Assembly: GCA_937924855.1 (NCBI GenBank)
Contig: CALEYQ010000057.1
Span: 18,837-82,836, forward strand
Reading direction: 5' to 3'
Source: an uncultured Bacteroidota bacterium
GTDB taxonomy: Bacteria; Bacteroidota; Bacteroidia; JADZBD01
Length of the DNA stretch: 64,000 nucleotides
Under the pieces are notes generated by a model that saw nothing but the letters and a program-made list of their open reading frames with translations, was not told the DNA's origin and searched no databases. Shown here one piece after another: positions 40,715 through 48,593 of the stretch. Position numbers and translations under genes: made by a program. Each line of letters starts with the position of its first letter. Position 1 is the first letter of the stretch.

Positions 40715-42617
40715 ATTTCTTCTTTTTCACTTGTTTTACGCGCTCCCGCTGCTGGCGCTGCATTTCATCAAGGCGCTTTTGCCAACGCGAAACTTTGACA
40801 GGCTTCTTTTTGTTTTCTTCAATCACGGCCCGTAACTTGTTTTCATCCATAAACAATCCCATCAGCCAGGTTTGGGCAAACGAAATCATATTTGCCAGAA
40901 AGTAATAATAACTCAAGCCAGCCGAAAAATTATTCATGAAAGGAAGGAACATAATGGGCATAAGGTATATCATGTATTTCATGCCGGGCATCTGGTTGTT
41001 TTGCCCCATTAACTGACTGTTCGAAAAAGTATAAAGCAAGGTGGATCCTGTCATCAGAATTGCAAACAGACTCATGTGATCCCCATAAATGGTTTCTATA
41101 ATGGGGATTTTCCCAAAATCCCAGATGCTGTCGTAAGTGCTAAGGTCATCCGCCCAGAGGAATGCCTGCTGACGCAATTCAATAGAAGCAGGGAAAAATC
41201 TAACCAGAGCAATCAGAATTGGGAATTGTAGCAGTACGGGAATACAACCCGCCAGTGGGTTAACCCCGGCTTTTTTATACAAAGCCATTTGAGCCTGCTG
41301 TTTTTCAAGCGGTGGACGATTTTCGAATTTTTTGCTAAGCTCATCCAACTCAGGTTTTAACACCCGCATTTTTGCACTCGACAAATATGTTTTGTAGGCA
41401 ATCGGAAACAAAATCATCTTGATGATAAGAGTCAGGCACAGAATTATTATGCCGTAATTCCAGTTCAGGTTGTCGAAAAAGTTGAATATGGGAATTACCA
41501 GAAATTTATTTACCCATCCGAATATTCCCCAGCCAAGAGGAATTATTTTTTCAAGGCCCTGATCATAGGCTTTGAGGGTTTGATAATGATTCGGACCCAG
41601 GTACAAGTTGAGCGAAAATTGCTCGCTCGGTTGATGTTCGTAGGAAATAGGAACAATGGCATGAAACTTTTTCACAAGGCTGTCATCGCGACCCATATAG
41701 GAACTGAGAAACGAGCCCTGGTTGTCAAAATGTTCTTTGGCAATTAACAGGGTTGAGAAAAACTGTTGTTTGAATCCAAGCCATTTCACCTTTGCCTTTA
41801 GCCCAAGGCTATCGTCATGCATTTCGGAAAGATAGTCGGCCTCTTCGTCGAGATATTTGAAATAAATAGTGCTGGCGTCGCGTTGGTTTTTAATGGTTTT
41901 TTCCTGGGAAGGTGTGGCCATGTCCCATGAAAAATCGAGCAGCGACTGGTTTCGGGGAATTACCTGAGCCAGTCCCTCAAATCCAATGTCGAAACCAACC
42001 ATGAAATCATTGCCACGAATTGTATAGGTGTAAACAAGGTGTTTTCCTTCGCCCGCAGGTAGTTTAAAAGAAAACCTGAGCGAGTCTTTCCCGCTCACTT
42101 TCCCTGACTTTCCTTCGGGAATAAAATAAAAATCAGAAGTGTTTAATTGAGTTTTTTCGGTAACCAGAGAAAGCCCGTAGTTCGACCAACCTTTTGGGAA
42201 AAGGTAGAGCGGCTTCCCGTCGTAGGTTTTATAATCTTTAAGTAAAACAGAAACTATTTGTCCGCCTCGGTTGGAAAGCTCAAGAATGAAATGTTCATTT
42301 TCCAGCGTAAAGCTCGAATCAACACCGGAAGCCTGAGGATAAAAAACGCCCAGACGAGCCATTTCTTCGGCCTTTTTTAAGGAATCTCCTGTGAGAAGGG
42401 AAAGGGTGTCAGTTTTTGCTGTAACAGGGGAAAGGGTGTCCGGAAGACTAACCACCCGGGTGGTATCTTTTTTGATTTCCAGCGCTGCCAGTGAATCCTG
42501 AACACGCTTGCGTTCTGCAATTTCTTCCTGGCTTGGAGCCGACCAATACAGCCAGCCAAACATAATGGCTCCTATGAGGAGAATTCCAATTACGGTATTA
42601 CGGTCAAATCCCTGCAT
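40713..42617 (-). CDS. yidC: Membrane protein insertase YidC
   Basis: It inserts and folds inner-membrane proteins, with or without SecYEG. The 634 residues have an N-terminal membrane helix (VIGILLIGAIMFGWLYW) and a large periplasmic P1 domain (about 60-360). The conserved core of five helices starts at WNYGIIILCLTLIIKMILFP and includes the cytoplasmic hairpin. The basic tail RQQRERVKQVKKKK can contact the ribosome. This is the usual layout for Gram-negative YidC. It is downstream of pyrG (64-base gap), an order I know from other Bacteroidota. Confidence 0.95.
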   Translation of the reverse strand: MQGFDRNTVIGILLIGAIMFGWLYWSAPSQEEIAERKRVQDSLAALEIKKDTTRVVSLPDTLSPVTAKTDTLSLLTGDSLKKAEEMARLGVFYPQASGVDSSFTLENEHFILELSNRGGQIVSVLLKDYKTYDGKPLYLFPKGWSNYGLSLVTEKTQLNTSDFYFIPEGKSGKVSGKDSLRFSFKLPAGEGKHLVYTYTIRGNDFMVGFDIGFEGLAQVIPRNQSLLDFSWDMATPSQEKTIKNQRDASTIYFKYLDEEADYLSEMHDDSLGLKAKVKWLGFKQQFFSTLLIAKEHFDNQGSFLSSYMGRDDSLVKKFHAIVPISYEHQPSEQFSLNLYLGPNHYQTLKAYDQGLEKIIPLGWGIFGWVNKFLVIPIFNFFDNLNWNYGIIILCLTLIIKMILFPIAYKTYLSSAKMRVLKPELDELSKKFENRPPLEKQQAQMALYKKAGVNPLAGCIPVLLQFPILIALVRFFPASIELRQQAFLWADDLSTYDSIWDFGKIPIIETIYGDHMSLFAILMTGSTLLYTFSNSQLMGQNNQMPGMKYMIYLMPIMFLPFMNNFSAGLSYYYFLANMISFAQTWLMGLFMDENKLRAVIEENKKKPVKVSRWQKRLDEMQRQQRERVKQVKKKK

Positions 42618-42681
42618 TTTTCAGACCGCAAACCTACATTTTTTTTGCTTACGGGAGGGACAGGAAGGGAAGTATTTTGAA

Positions 42682-44307
42682 TTAATGTGTGGCTTTAAGG
42701 CTTGAAATTTCAATGGCCGCCTTTACGAAATGAACAAACAGGGGATGTGGCTTTTCTACCGTGCTTTTATATTCAGGGTGAAACTGAACTCCGACAAACC
42801 AGGGATGGTTTTTCAATTCAATAATTTCTACCAGCCCGCTCTGGGGATTAATTCCGGATCCCAGCATACCAGCTTTCTCAAAATCGGCCAGATATTCATT
42901 GTTGAACTCATAACGATGGCGGTGCCTTTCGTTGATTTCTGTTTTTTTATAAATTTCTGCAGCACGGGTTCCGTCGGTAATCCGGCAAGGGTAGGAACCA
43001 AGACGCATGGTTCCGCCTTTCTCCGTAATTTTTTTCTGTGACTCCAGCAGATCAATAACCGGATTGGTTGTGCCCGGATTCATTTCGGTGGAATTGGCAT
43101 CCTTAAATCCGAGAACATTGCGCGCAAATTCAATAGCAGCACATTGCATGCCCAGACAAATACCTAAAAAGGGAATGTGGTTTTCCCGTGCATATTGAAT
43201 GGCTTGTATTTTTCCTTCTATGCCCCGTTGTCCAAACCCGGGAGCTACCAAAATGCCAAATAATCCCTTCAGTTTTTCCTTCACATTCGAAGCATTGATG
43301 CTCTCGCTGTGAATCCATTCCAATTCAACCTTGCAATAATTATTTGCCCCGGCATGAACAAAGGATTCGGCAATGGATTTATAAGAGTCTTTCAGTTCAA
43401 TGTATTTTCCAACCAAACCAATTTTAACCACCGATTTGGGGTTTTTCAAACGGGTAAGAAATTCCTTCCACTGACTCAGATCGGGATTTTCTGCTGCGGG
43501 AATATTCAATTTCCGTAATACTTCCTGGTCGAGTTTTTCTTTTTCAAGGTGTAAGGGGACTTCATAAATGGTGCTTGCGTCTTTGGCTTCGATTACCGAG
43601 CTGGTTTCCACGTTGCAAAACAAAGCCACTTTCTTTTTTATGTCGGCCGACAATTCCCGGTCTGTTCGGCAAACAAGAATATCGGGCTGAACCCCATATT
43701 CGAGTAATACCTTCACACTGTGCTGGGTTGGTTTGGTTTTAAGCTCTCCGGAAGCGGACAGATAAGGAATCAGGGTAAGGTGAATCACCAAACAATCTTT
43801 CCCCAGTTCCCATTTCATCTGACGCACGGCTTCGATGTAGGGTAAAGATTCAATGTCACCCACGGTTCCGCCTATTTCAGTAATTACAAACTGGTTCTTA
43901 CCCTGCTTTCCAACAAGCTTTATCCAACGTTTTATTTCGTCGGTAATGTGCGGAATTACCTGAACGGTTTTGCCCAGAAATTCACCTTTTCTCTCTTTTT
44001 CGATTACCGTCTGGTAAATTCTTCCGGTGGTTACATTATTGGCCTGTGAGGTGGCCGTATTCAGAAATCGTTCGTAATGCCCAAGGTCCAGATCGGTTTC
44101 CGCTCCGTCGTCGGTTACGAAACATTCGCCGTGTTCGTAGGGGTTTAAAGTGCCGGGATCAACATTAATATAAGGGTCGAGCTTTTGAATGGTAACGGAA
44201 AAGCCCCTCGATTGGAGCAATTTGGCCAGGGATGCCGCAACAATTCCCTTTCCCAAAGAAGAGGTTACGCCTCCCGTAACAAAAATGTATTTTATGGAAT
44301 TCGACAT
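42682..44307 (-). CDS. pyrG: CTP synthase
   Basis: It amidates UTP to CTP using glutamine. The 541 residues have the synthetase domain (MSNSIKYIFVTGGVTSSLGK at the start, DPYINVDPGTLNPYEHGECF) and a class I glutamine amidotransferase domain. The amidotransferase nucleophile is Cys384 in FLGICLGMQ, and the histidine-glutamate pair is in GVQFHPEYKS. An ATG at 44325 would add six residues but lies within the -7 box (44323-44330), so the ATG at 44307 is used. It leads the pyrG-yidC unit and diverges from the gene at 44378. Confidence 0.96.
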   Translation of the reverse strand: MSNSIKYIFVTGGVTSSLGKGIVAASLAKLLQSRGFSVTIQKLDPYINVDPGTLNPYEHGECFVTDDGAETDLDLGHYERFLNTATSQANNVTTGRIYQTVIEKERKGEFLGKTVQVIPHITDEIKRWIKLVGKQGKNQFVITEIGGTVGDIESLPYIEAVRQMKWELGKDCLVIHLTLIPYLSASGELKTKPTQHSVKVLLEYGVQPDILVCRTDRELSADIKKKVALFCNVETSSVIEAKDASTIYEVPLHLEKEKLDQEVLRKLNIPAAENPDLSQWKEFLTRLKNPKSVVKIGLVGKYIELKDSYKSIAESFVHAGANNYCKVELEWIHSESINASNVKEKLKGLFGILVAPGFGQRGIEGKIQAIQYARENHIPFLGICLGMQCAAIEFARNVLGFKDANSTEMNPGTTNPVIDLLESQKKITEKGGTMRLGSYPCRITDGTRAAEIYKKTEINERHRHRYEFNNEYLADFEKAGMLGSGINPQSGLVEIIELKNHPWFVGVQFHPEYKSTVEKPHPLFVHFVKAAIEISSLKATH

Positions 44308-44322
44308 TAGGGTACGGATGGG

Positions 44323-44330
44323 CAAAGTTA
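44323..44330 (-). promoter_or_regulatory. TAnnTTTG -7 element of pyrG
   Basis: The minus strand reads TAACTTTG, 15 bases before the ATG at 44307. It excludes the upstream ATG at 44325 as start. Confidence 0.55.
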
Positions 44331-44377
44331 GGAAATATTGATTGGATTATAGGTTCCCATTTTGTAATTTAGCCTGA

Positions 44378-45190
44378 ATGGGCATTGTTTTTAAGCATTT
44401 TCTTTTCTTTTTGTTTGCTTTTTTTTCCTGGACTTCTTTTTTCGGCCAGCAACCCTTTGTTTTCGACCCTGTAAATGGCTTTATGGTTATGGCCGAGCCC
44501 ACCGTTCCCATAACAGGTGCCTATTTCGATCATCAGGTAGCCCGCGGCTCCCAATATTTTTGGGAGTATCGAACCCGACCTCTTGCATCCATGGGCTTTT
44601 CGGCGGGGTACTTTCGGGCAAAACCGGTTTTTACGGGTTCTTCAGGAAGAACCATTTTCGACTTTTCCCTGCGTTACCGGAATCAGGTGAATACTATTTC
44701 CTATGAAGGTTGGGAAGGAGGAAACTCCATGCAGACTTATTTTTCAGGTCAGGGGAAAGTGGTTTTAAAGCTCCGCAGTGCCTTGGTTTCCGTTGGCCTG
44801 ATGCATGAATATTTTTTCGGGAAAAAGCCCTGGCGGCTTTTACACGGCCTGGGTCTGGAGGCCGGTCAGGTTCTGTTTTCCGGTCTCAGGCAGGAGCGGG
44901 AAGGAACTTTGTACGATTTTCAAACAGAAAGTCCTGTGAATGAAACTATCCGTTCTTCGGATTTTTGGCCCTCAGCTTTTCACATTCCAGACTTGAAAAT
45001 CAATTATTTTTTTGGGGTGCCTTTTTTCTCAGGAAAAACGGCCATTTGTCCATTTTTTATGACCGGCCTGGTTAACATAGCGCAAATGGTGCCTCGTCCT
45101 CCGCCTGAGAAAAAGCCTCTTATTATAAAACGTGAATATTATAAGGATTTCTCCTTAGGGTTGCGCATTTACCTGCCTTCCTCCTCATAG
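44378..45190 (+). CDS. Secreted beta-rich protein, unknown function
   Basis: A 270-residue protein with a signal peptide (MGIVFKHFLFFLFAFFSWTS, cleavage after FFG or GQ). The mature protein has aromatic, alternating strands such as GFSAGYFRAKPVF, TIFDFSLRYRNQV and KVVLKLRSALVSVGLMHEYF, and ends in LGLRIYLP, consistent with an outer-membrane barrel. I do not recognise a family. A TAATTTAG box (44365-44372) lies 5 bases before the ATG. Its 3' end overlaps convergent ung by 6 bases. Confidence 0.68.
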   Translation: MGIVFKHFLFFLFAFFSWTSFFGQQPFVFDPVNGFMVMAEPTVPITGAYFDHQVARGSQYFWEYRTRPLASMGFSAGYFRAKPVFTGSSGRTIFDFSLRYRNQVNTISYEGWEGGNSMQTYFSGQGKVVLKLRSALVSVGLMHEYFFGKKPWRLLHGLGLEAGQVLFSGLRQEREGTLYDFQTESPVNETIRSSDFWPSAFHIPDLKINYFFGVPFFSGKTAICPFFMTGLVNIAQMVPRPPPEKKPLIIKREYYKDFSLGLRIYLPSSS

Positions 45191-45856
45191 CCAGGTTATG
45201 GGTTTTTGCCCCTTTTCTTCAAGCCAGTTGTTTGTTTTGGAAAAATGCCCGCAGCCCGAGAATCCACCTCCCGCCAGCGGCGAGGGATGAGGTGCAGTAA
45301 GAACCAAATGCCTCACTGTATTAATGAAAGCTCCCTTTTTTTTGGCGAAATTCCCCCATAAAAGGAAAACAAGATTTTCTTTATCCCTGTTCAGAACCCT
45401 TATTACCTCATCGGTAAATTCCTCCCAACCCTTTTTTTGGTGGGAACCGGGGCTGTTTGCCCGCACGGTTAAAGTTGCGTTCAGCAAAAGAACTCCCTGC
45501 CTTGCCCAGGATTCCAGGTTCCCACTCCGGGGAAGCTGACCACCCGTATCACGGATGATTTCCTTAAAAATATTTACAAGGCTGGGGGGTACCCTTATTC
45601 CCTCAGGAACACTAAAACTTAGTCCGTGCGCCTGGCCCGGACCGTGATAGGGGTCCTGCCCTAAAATAACAACCCTGACCTCATTGAAGGGTGTGGAGTT
45701 AAAGGCATTAAAAATCAGGTTGCCGGGGGGATAAATGGGGTATTTCTTCTTTTCCTCCTTTATGAATTGAACCAGATTATTAAAGGACTCGGTTTTAAAG
45801 GCAGGCTCCAGAACTTCCTTCCATCCGGCCTCTATTTTTGGGTCTATTGCATTCAT
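45185..45856 (-). CDS. ung: Uracil-DNA glycosylase
   Basis: It excises uracil from DNA at the start of base-excision repair. The 223 residues carry the family 1 motifs: the water-activating Asp68 in GQDPYHGPGQAHGLSFSVP, the uracil-stacking and binding region LLLNATLTVRANSPGSHQ, and the DNA-intercalation motif with His190 in HPSPLAGGGFSGCGHFSKTN. Length is normal. It is transcribed alone and ends within the last codons of the convergent secreted-protein gene. Confidence 0.96.
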   Translation of the reverse strand: MNAIDPKIEAGWKEVLEPAFKTESFNNLVQFIKEEKKKYPIYPPGNLIFNAFNSTPFNEVRVVILGQDPYHGPGQAHGLSFSVPEGIRVPPSLVNIFKEIIRDTGGQLPRSGNLESWARQGVLLLNATLTVRANSPGSHQKKGWEEFTDEVIRVLNRDKENLVFLLWGNFAKKKGAFINTVRHLVLTAPHPSPLAGGGFSGCGHFSKTNNWLEEKGQKPITWL

Positions 45857-45931
45857 TTACAGAATTCCTGGCTACAAACTTACCAACAAATCGGGGTCGG
45901 TGTTTGTTAATAAATAATACCCTGGCACGAA

Positions 45932-45962
45932 TTTGGTTTATTGAACCTAAAATATATCTTTG
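45932..45962 (+). promoter_or_regulatory. Promoter of the twin small-lipoprotein genes
   Basis: TTTG at 45932-45935, exactly 19 bases, then TATCTTTG at 45955-45962, 36 bases before the first ATG. Both elements are perfect at standard spacing, among the best promoters in the window. Confidence 0.7.
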
Positions 45963-45998
45963 CAAATGATCCCCCGGAAACCCGGAAATCTTTTTTTT

Positions 45999-46130
45999 AT
46001 GAGAAAATTAACCCTACTGCTGGCAACAGCTTTACTGTTTTCCCTTTTTCTTACTTCCTGCCGGACTCACGAAAGGTGTCCTGCTTATGGAAAAGCCAAG
46101 GCACCTGTTTCTAATTCCGTAAAATCCTAA
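45999..46130 (+). CDS. Very small lipoprotein 1 with C-x-AYGK motif
   Basis: A 43-residue protein: MRKLTLLLATALLFSLFLTS followed by the lipobox cysteine (LTSC), then RTHERCPAYGKAKAPVSNSVKS as a mature peptide of only about 23 residues. The signal sequence and lipobox are textbook, so it should be lipidated and sit in the envelope. The mature peptide holds one further cysteine in CPAYGK. It resembles the next gene in size, layout and motif, 17 bases downstream, so they are probably paralogues. A strong promoter precedes the pair and a terminator follows it, which supports a real two-gene unit. No function can be given. Confidence 0.75.
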   Translation: MRKLTLLLATALLFSLFLTSCRTHERCPAYGKAKAPVSNSVKS

Positions 46131-46147
46131 CCCCTAAAAACCAATCT

Positions 46148-46291
46148 ATGAGAGTAGCACTTCTTTTGGTCGCTTTTAGCGGCATGCTTCTGGCCTCTTG
46201 TTCAAAACACAGCTGCGAAGCCTATGGAAAGTCCAAAAGTTATAAGAAAATGAGTGCGAACTCGAAACCTTCCTCCGAACCCCGGATATAA
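46148..46291 (+). CDS. Very small lipoprotein 2 with C-x-AYGK motif
   Basis: A 47-residue protein with signal peptide and lipobox (MRVALLLVAFSGMLLASC). The mature peptide has about 30 residues, starts with the lipidated Cys, and continues SKHSCEAYGKSKSYKKMSAN. Like its neighbour it has a second cysteine in the motif C-x-AYGK and is rich in Lys and Ser. The conserved motif in two otherwise diverged mature peptides argues for selection on it. It ends 32 bases before a GC-rich terminator. Function unknown. Confidence 0.75.
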   Translation: MRVALLLVAFSGMLLASCSKHSCEAYGKSKSYKKMSANSKPSSEPRI

Positions 46292-46323
46292 TCTTCTTTG
46301 AAATTCTATTTTACTCTGAACCC

Positions 46324-46350
46324 CCCCCGGCCCATCCCGGGGGATTTTTA
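46324..46350 (+). terminator. Rho-independent terminator after the small lipoproteins
   Basis: CCCCCGG, loop CCCATC, CCGGGGG, then ATTTTTATTT. It overlaps the last codon of the convergent osmC-like gene. Confidence 0.75.
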
Positions 46351-46755
46351 TTTATAAAAGAAACTAACCTTTTGATTTATTTCGGGATGCAAACTTTTGG
46401 CCACAGGGCAATTTTTTGCAGCAGTTTCAAGACCTTGACGTTCTTTTTCGGGAACGGCAAAAGCGGGGATCGAAATTGAAATGATTATTTCGATTATCCG
46501 CCGGGGGTTTGTTCCCATAATCTTTTCTGCTTCCAGTTCGGTTCCCACCAGATTCCATTCCCTTGCACGCGCGTAAATTCCCATAATAGTCAACATGCAT
46601 GCACCCAGTGATGCAGTTGTGAGGTCGGTGGGTGAAAAATTTTCCCCTTTACCCTGATTGTCAGGAGGGGCGTCAGTAGAAATCCTGCTTCCTGAGAGCA
46701 GGTGGGTACATTCGGTTCTTAAATCTCCTTTATAGACAATTTTTGCAGTTTTCAT
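46348..46755 (-). CDS. OsmC-family protein
   Basis: A 135-residue OsmC/Ohr-fold protein. Cys53 (ASLGACMLTIMG) and Cys116 (AKNCPVAKSLHP) are the two redox cysteines used by this family to reduce organic peroxides. ENFSPTDLTTASLGAC is typical of the YhfA/OsmC-like branch, whose substrates are less certain than those of Ohr. It diverges from the gene at 46787, with only 31 bases between starts. Confidence 0.9.
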   Translation of the reverse strand: MKTAKIVYKGDLRTECTHLLSGSRISTDAPPDNQGKGENFSPTDLTTASLGACMLTIMGIYARAREWNLVGTELEAEKIMGTNPRRIIEIIISISIPAFAVPEKERQGLETAAKNCPVAKSLHPEINQKVSFFYK

Positions 46756-46774
46756 TCGTTTTTTTGAAAATGAT

Positions 46775-46782
46775 TATATTTG
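46775..46782 (+). promoter_or_regulatory. TAnnTTTG -7 element 4 bases before the gene at 46787
   Basis: TATATTTG, then AAAG, then the ATG at 46787, so the mRNA is probably leaderless. There is no TTTG at -33. Confidence 0.5.
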
Positions 46783-46786
46783 AAAG

Positions 46787-47596
46787 ATGGGAATATTTTT
46801 CCAAAAGCGGGTTCTTTTTGCGGTATTGTTAATTTCCGCCCTCGGGATGAATGCCCAGGACGGTCAGCCCGAGCCTAAATCTTCATCCGGCTTCAATCCT
46901 GTGGGAGAAAATGACGAAGTTCAGTTACTCTATAAGAACGACTTTACCCTTGGTGCCATGGTTCATACCCAGGGCTGGGGTTTAAACTTCAGAAGGGGAA
47001 AACACATTACCGGGTACAAGCGCGGGATTTTTGAATTGGAAATCGTTAACATCCGGCATCCGAAAGAAATAAAAACCAAAAACCTTTTGTTTGGGGAAAA
47101 CTCAAGGGGTTATTATTTCGGAAAATTAAACTCTTTGCTTGTTTTCCGGCCGGGTTTTGGAACCCAGTTTGAGCTTTTTGGGAAACAAGTCAGAAGAGGG
47201 GTGGAGATAAATCTGGTAACTTTTGCCGGCCCCTCCCTGGGTCTTGCCAAGCCGGTTTATCTGCAAATTCTATATCCCATTCCATCTACCCCCAATCCCA
47301 ACGATTACGTTATTAGCACCGAGAAGTACGATCCCGAAATTCATTTTGCCGATAAAATTTATGGCAGGGCCCCTTATTTTAAAGGCTTCGGGGAAAGCAA
47401 AATTTTTCCGGGCGGCTTTGCCAAACTGGGTTTGAATTTTGAATACGGAGATCTTGACGACAATATTAAATCACTTGAAACCGGGGTTATTCTGGATATT
47501 TATCCCAAGGTGGTTCCCATAATGGCTCATACCCGAAACAGCCAAACCTACCTGACCTTTTATATTCACATGATGTTCGGCCGTCGCTGGTTTTAA
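46787..47596 (+). CDS. Secreted beta-rich protein upstream of lipA, unknown function
   Basis: A 269-residue protein with a signal peptide (MGIFFQKRVLFAVLLISALG, cleavage after NAQ). The mature protein is beta-rich with strands such as DFTLGAMVHTQGWGLNFRRG and FAKLGLNFEYG, and a C-terminus YLTFYIHMMFGRRWF ending in Phe, the common last residue of outer-membrane barrels. I think homologues next to lipA exist in other Bacteroidota, but cannot verify. It ends 12 bases before lipA, so the two are co-transcribed. Confidence 0.72.
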   Translation: MGIFFQKRVLFAVLLISALGMNAQDGQPEPKSSSGFNPVGENDEVQLLYKNDFTLGAMVHTQGWGLNFRRGKHITGYKRGIFELEIVNIRHPKEIKTKNLLFGENSRGYYFGKLNSLLVFRPGFGTQFELFGKQVRRGVEINLVTFAGPSLGLAKPVYLQILYPIPSTPNPNDYVISTEKYDPEIHFADKIYGRAPYFKGFGESKIFPGGFAKLGLNFEYGDLDDNIKSLETGVILDIYPKVVPIMAHTRNSQTYLTFYIHMMFGRRWF

Positions 47597-47608
47597 TTCT
47601 CATTTATC

Positions 47609-48466
47609 GTGGAAACCGATTTAAAACCAAGAATGAAAAAGCCCGATTGGCTCAGGGTAAAACTGCCCACGGGTGAAGGCTACCGTAAGGTGCGTAATCT
47701 GGTAGATAAACATAAACTCCATACCATTTGTGAGTCAGGAAACTGCCCCAATATGGGTGAATGCTGGGGCGCTGGAACGGCAACTTTTATGATCCTGGGA
47801 AATATTTGTACCCGAAGCTGTGGGTTTTGCGCGGTGGCTACAGGCCGACCCGGGAAAGTGGATTTAAACGAGCCTGAGCGGGTTGCTGAATCCGTATTTC
47901 TGATGGAGGTAAAGCATTGTGTTATTACTTCTGTCGACCGCGACGACCTCCCCGACGGAGGGGCCGGGATTTGGGCCGAAACCATTCGGGCCATCCGGAA
48001 AAGATCTCCTGACACCAAATTTGAAACTTTGATTCCGGACTTTGCCGGAAAATGGGACAACCTTGCGATTGTGTTGCGGGAAAAGCCCGATGTGCTTTCG
48101 CATAATCTGGAAACAGTCAAACGATTAACCAAAAAAGTGAGAATTCAGGCCAAATACGACCGCAGCCTGGAAGTGCTGATAAGGAGCAAAGAAGCCGGTT
48201 TACGGACCAAGTCGGGCATCATGGTTGGTTTGGGAGAGACTGAAAATGAGGTGTTTGAGACCCTGGAAGATTTGAAATCAGCCCGGGTTGATGTGGTTAC
48301 CATCGGTCAATACCTGCAGCCTACCGCGAAGCATTTGCCGGTTCATGAATTTGTTCATCCCGATAAGTTCGCCCTGTATCGTAGGGTAGGCCTTTCCATG
48401 GGCTTTTCTGTGGTGGAAAGCGGCCCCTTGGTAAGATCCAGCTATCATGCTGAAAATCACGTTTGA
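47609..48466 (+). CDS. lipA: Lipoyl synthase
   Basis: A radical-SAM enzyme that inserts two sulfurs into octanoyl groups on the lipoyl domains of 2-oxoacid dehydrogenases. The 285 residues carry the auxiliary-cluster motif CESGNCPNMGEC and the radical-SAM motif CTRSCGFC, then TSVDRDDLPDGGAGIWAETI and the late RSSYHAE. The start is GTG at 47609 (METDLKPRMKKPDWLRVKLP) or ATG at 47633 (MKKPDWLRVKLP). Family members often have a short extension before PDWLRVKLP, so I keep the GTG, with doubt. Confidence 0.94.
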   Translation: METDLKPRMKKPDWLRVKLPTGEGYRKVRNLVDKHKLHTICESGNCPNMGECWGAGTATFMILGNICTRSCGFCAVATGRPGKVDLNEPERVAESVFLMEVKHCVITSVDRDDLPDGGAGIWAETIRAIRKRSPDTKFETLIPDFAGKWDNLAIVLREKPDVLSHNLETVKRLTKKVRIQAKYDRSLEVLIRSKEAGLRTKSGIMVGLGETENEVFETLEDLKSARVDVVTIGQYLQPTAKHLPVHEFVHPDKFALYRRVGLSMGFSVVESGPLVRSSYHAENHV

Positions 48467-48493
48467 ACCCAGCTCCCCTGGCTGTGAATTTTT

Positions 48494-48547
48494 TTTGAAA
48501 AAAACTGCCTTTTACTTATATTTGTAATCCTTGGAAAGTTATATTTG
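48494..48547 (+). promoter_or_regulatory. Promoter with tandem -7 boxes before the T9SS propeller gene
   Basis: TTTG at 48494-48497, exactly 19 bases, then TATATTTG at 48517-48524. A second identical TATATTTG follows at 48540-48547. The leader to the ATG at 48594 is about 40-65 bases. Confidence 0.65.
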
Positions 48548-48593
48548 CCAAGCGATGTTTTCCGACATCCCCCAAACTAATTTTTAAAGAACT

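Noticed and set aside
45866..45900. Short inverted repeat (AACAAA ... TTTGTT) upstream of the lipoprotein promoter
   Set aside because: Six-base A/T-rich arms occur by chance at this composition; there is no supporting T run or second copy.
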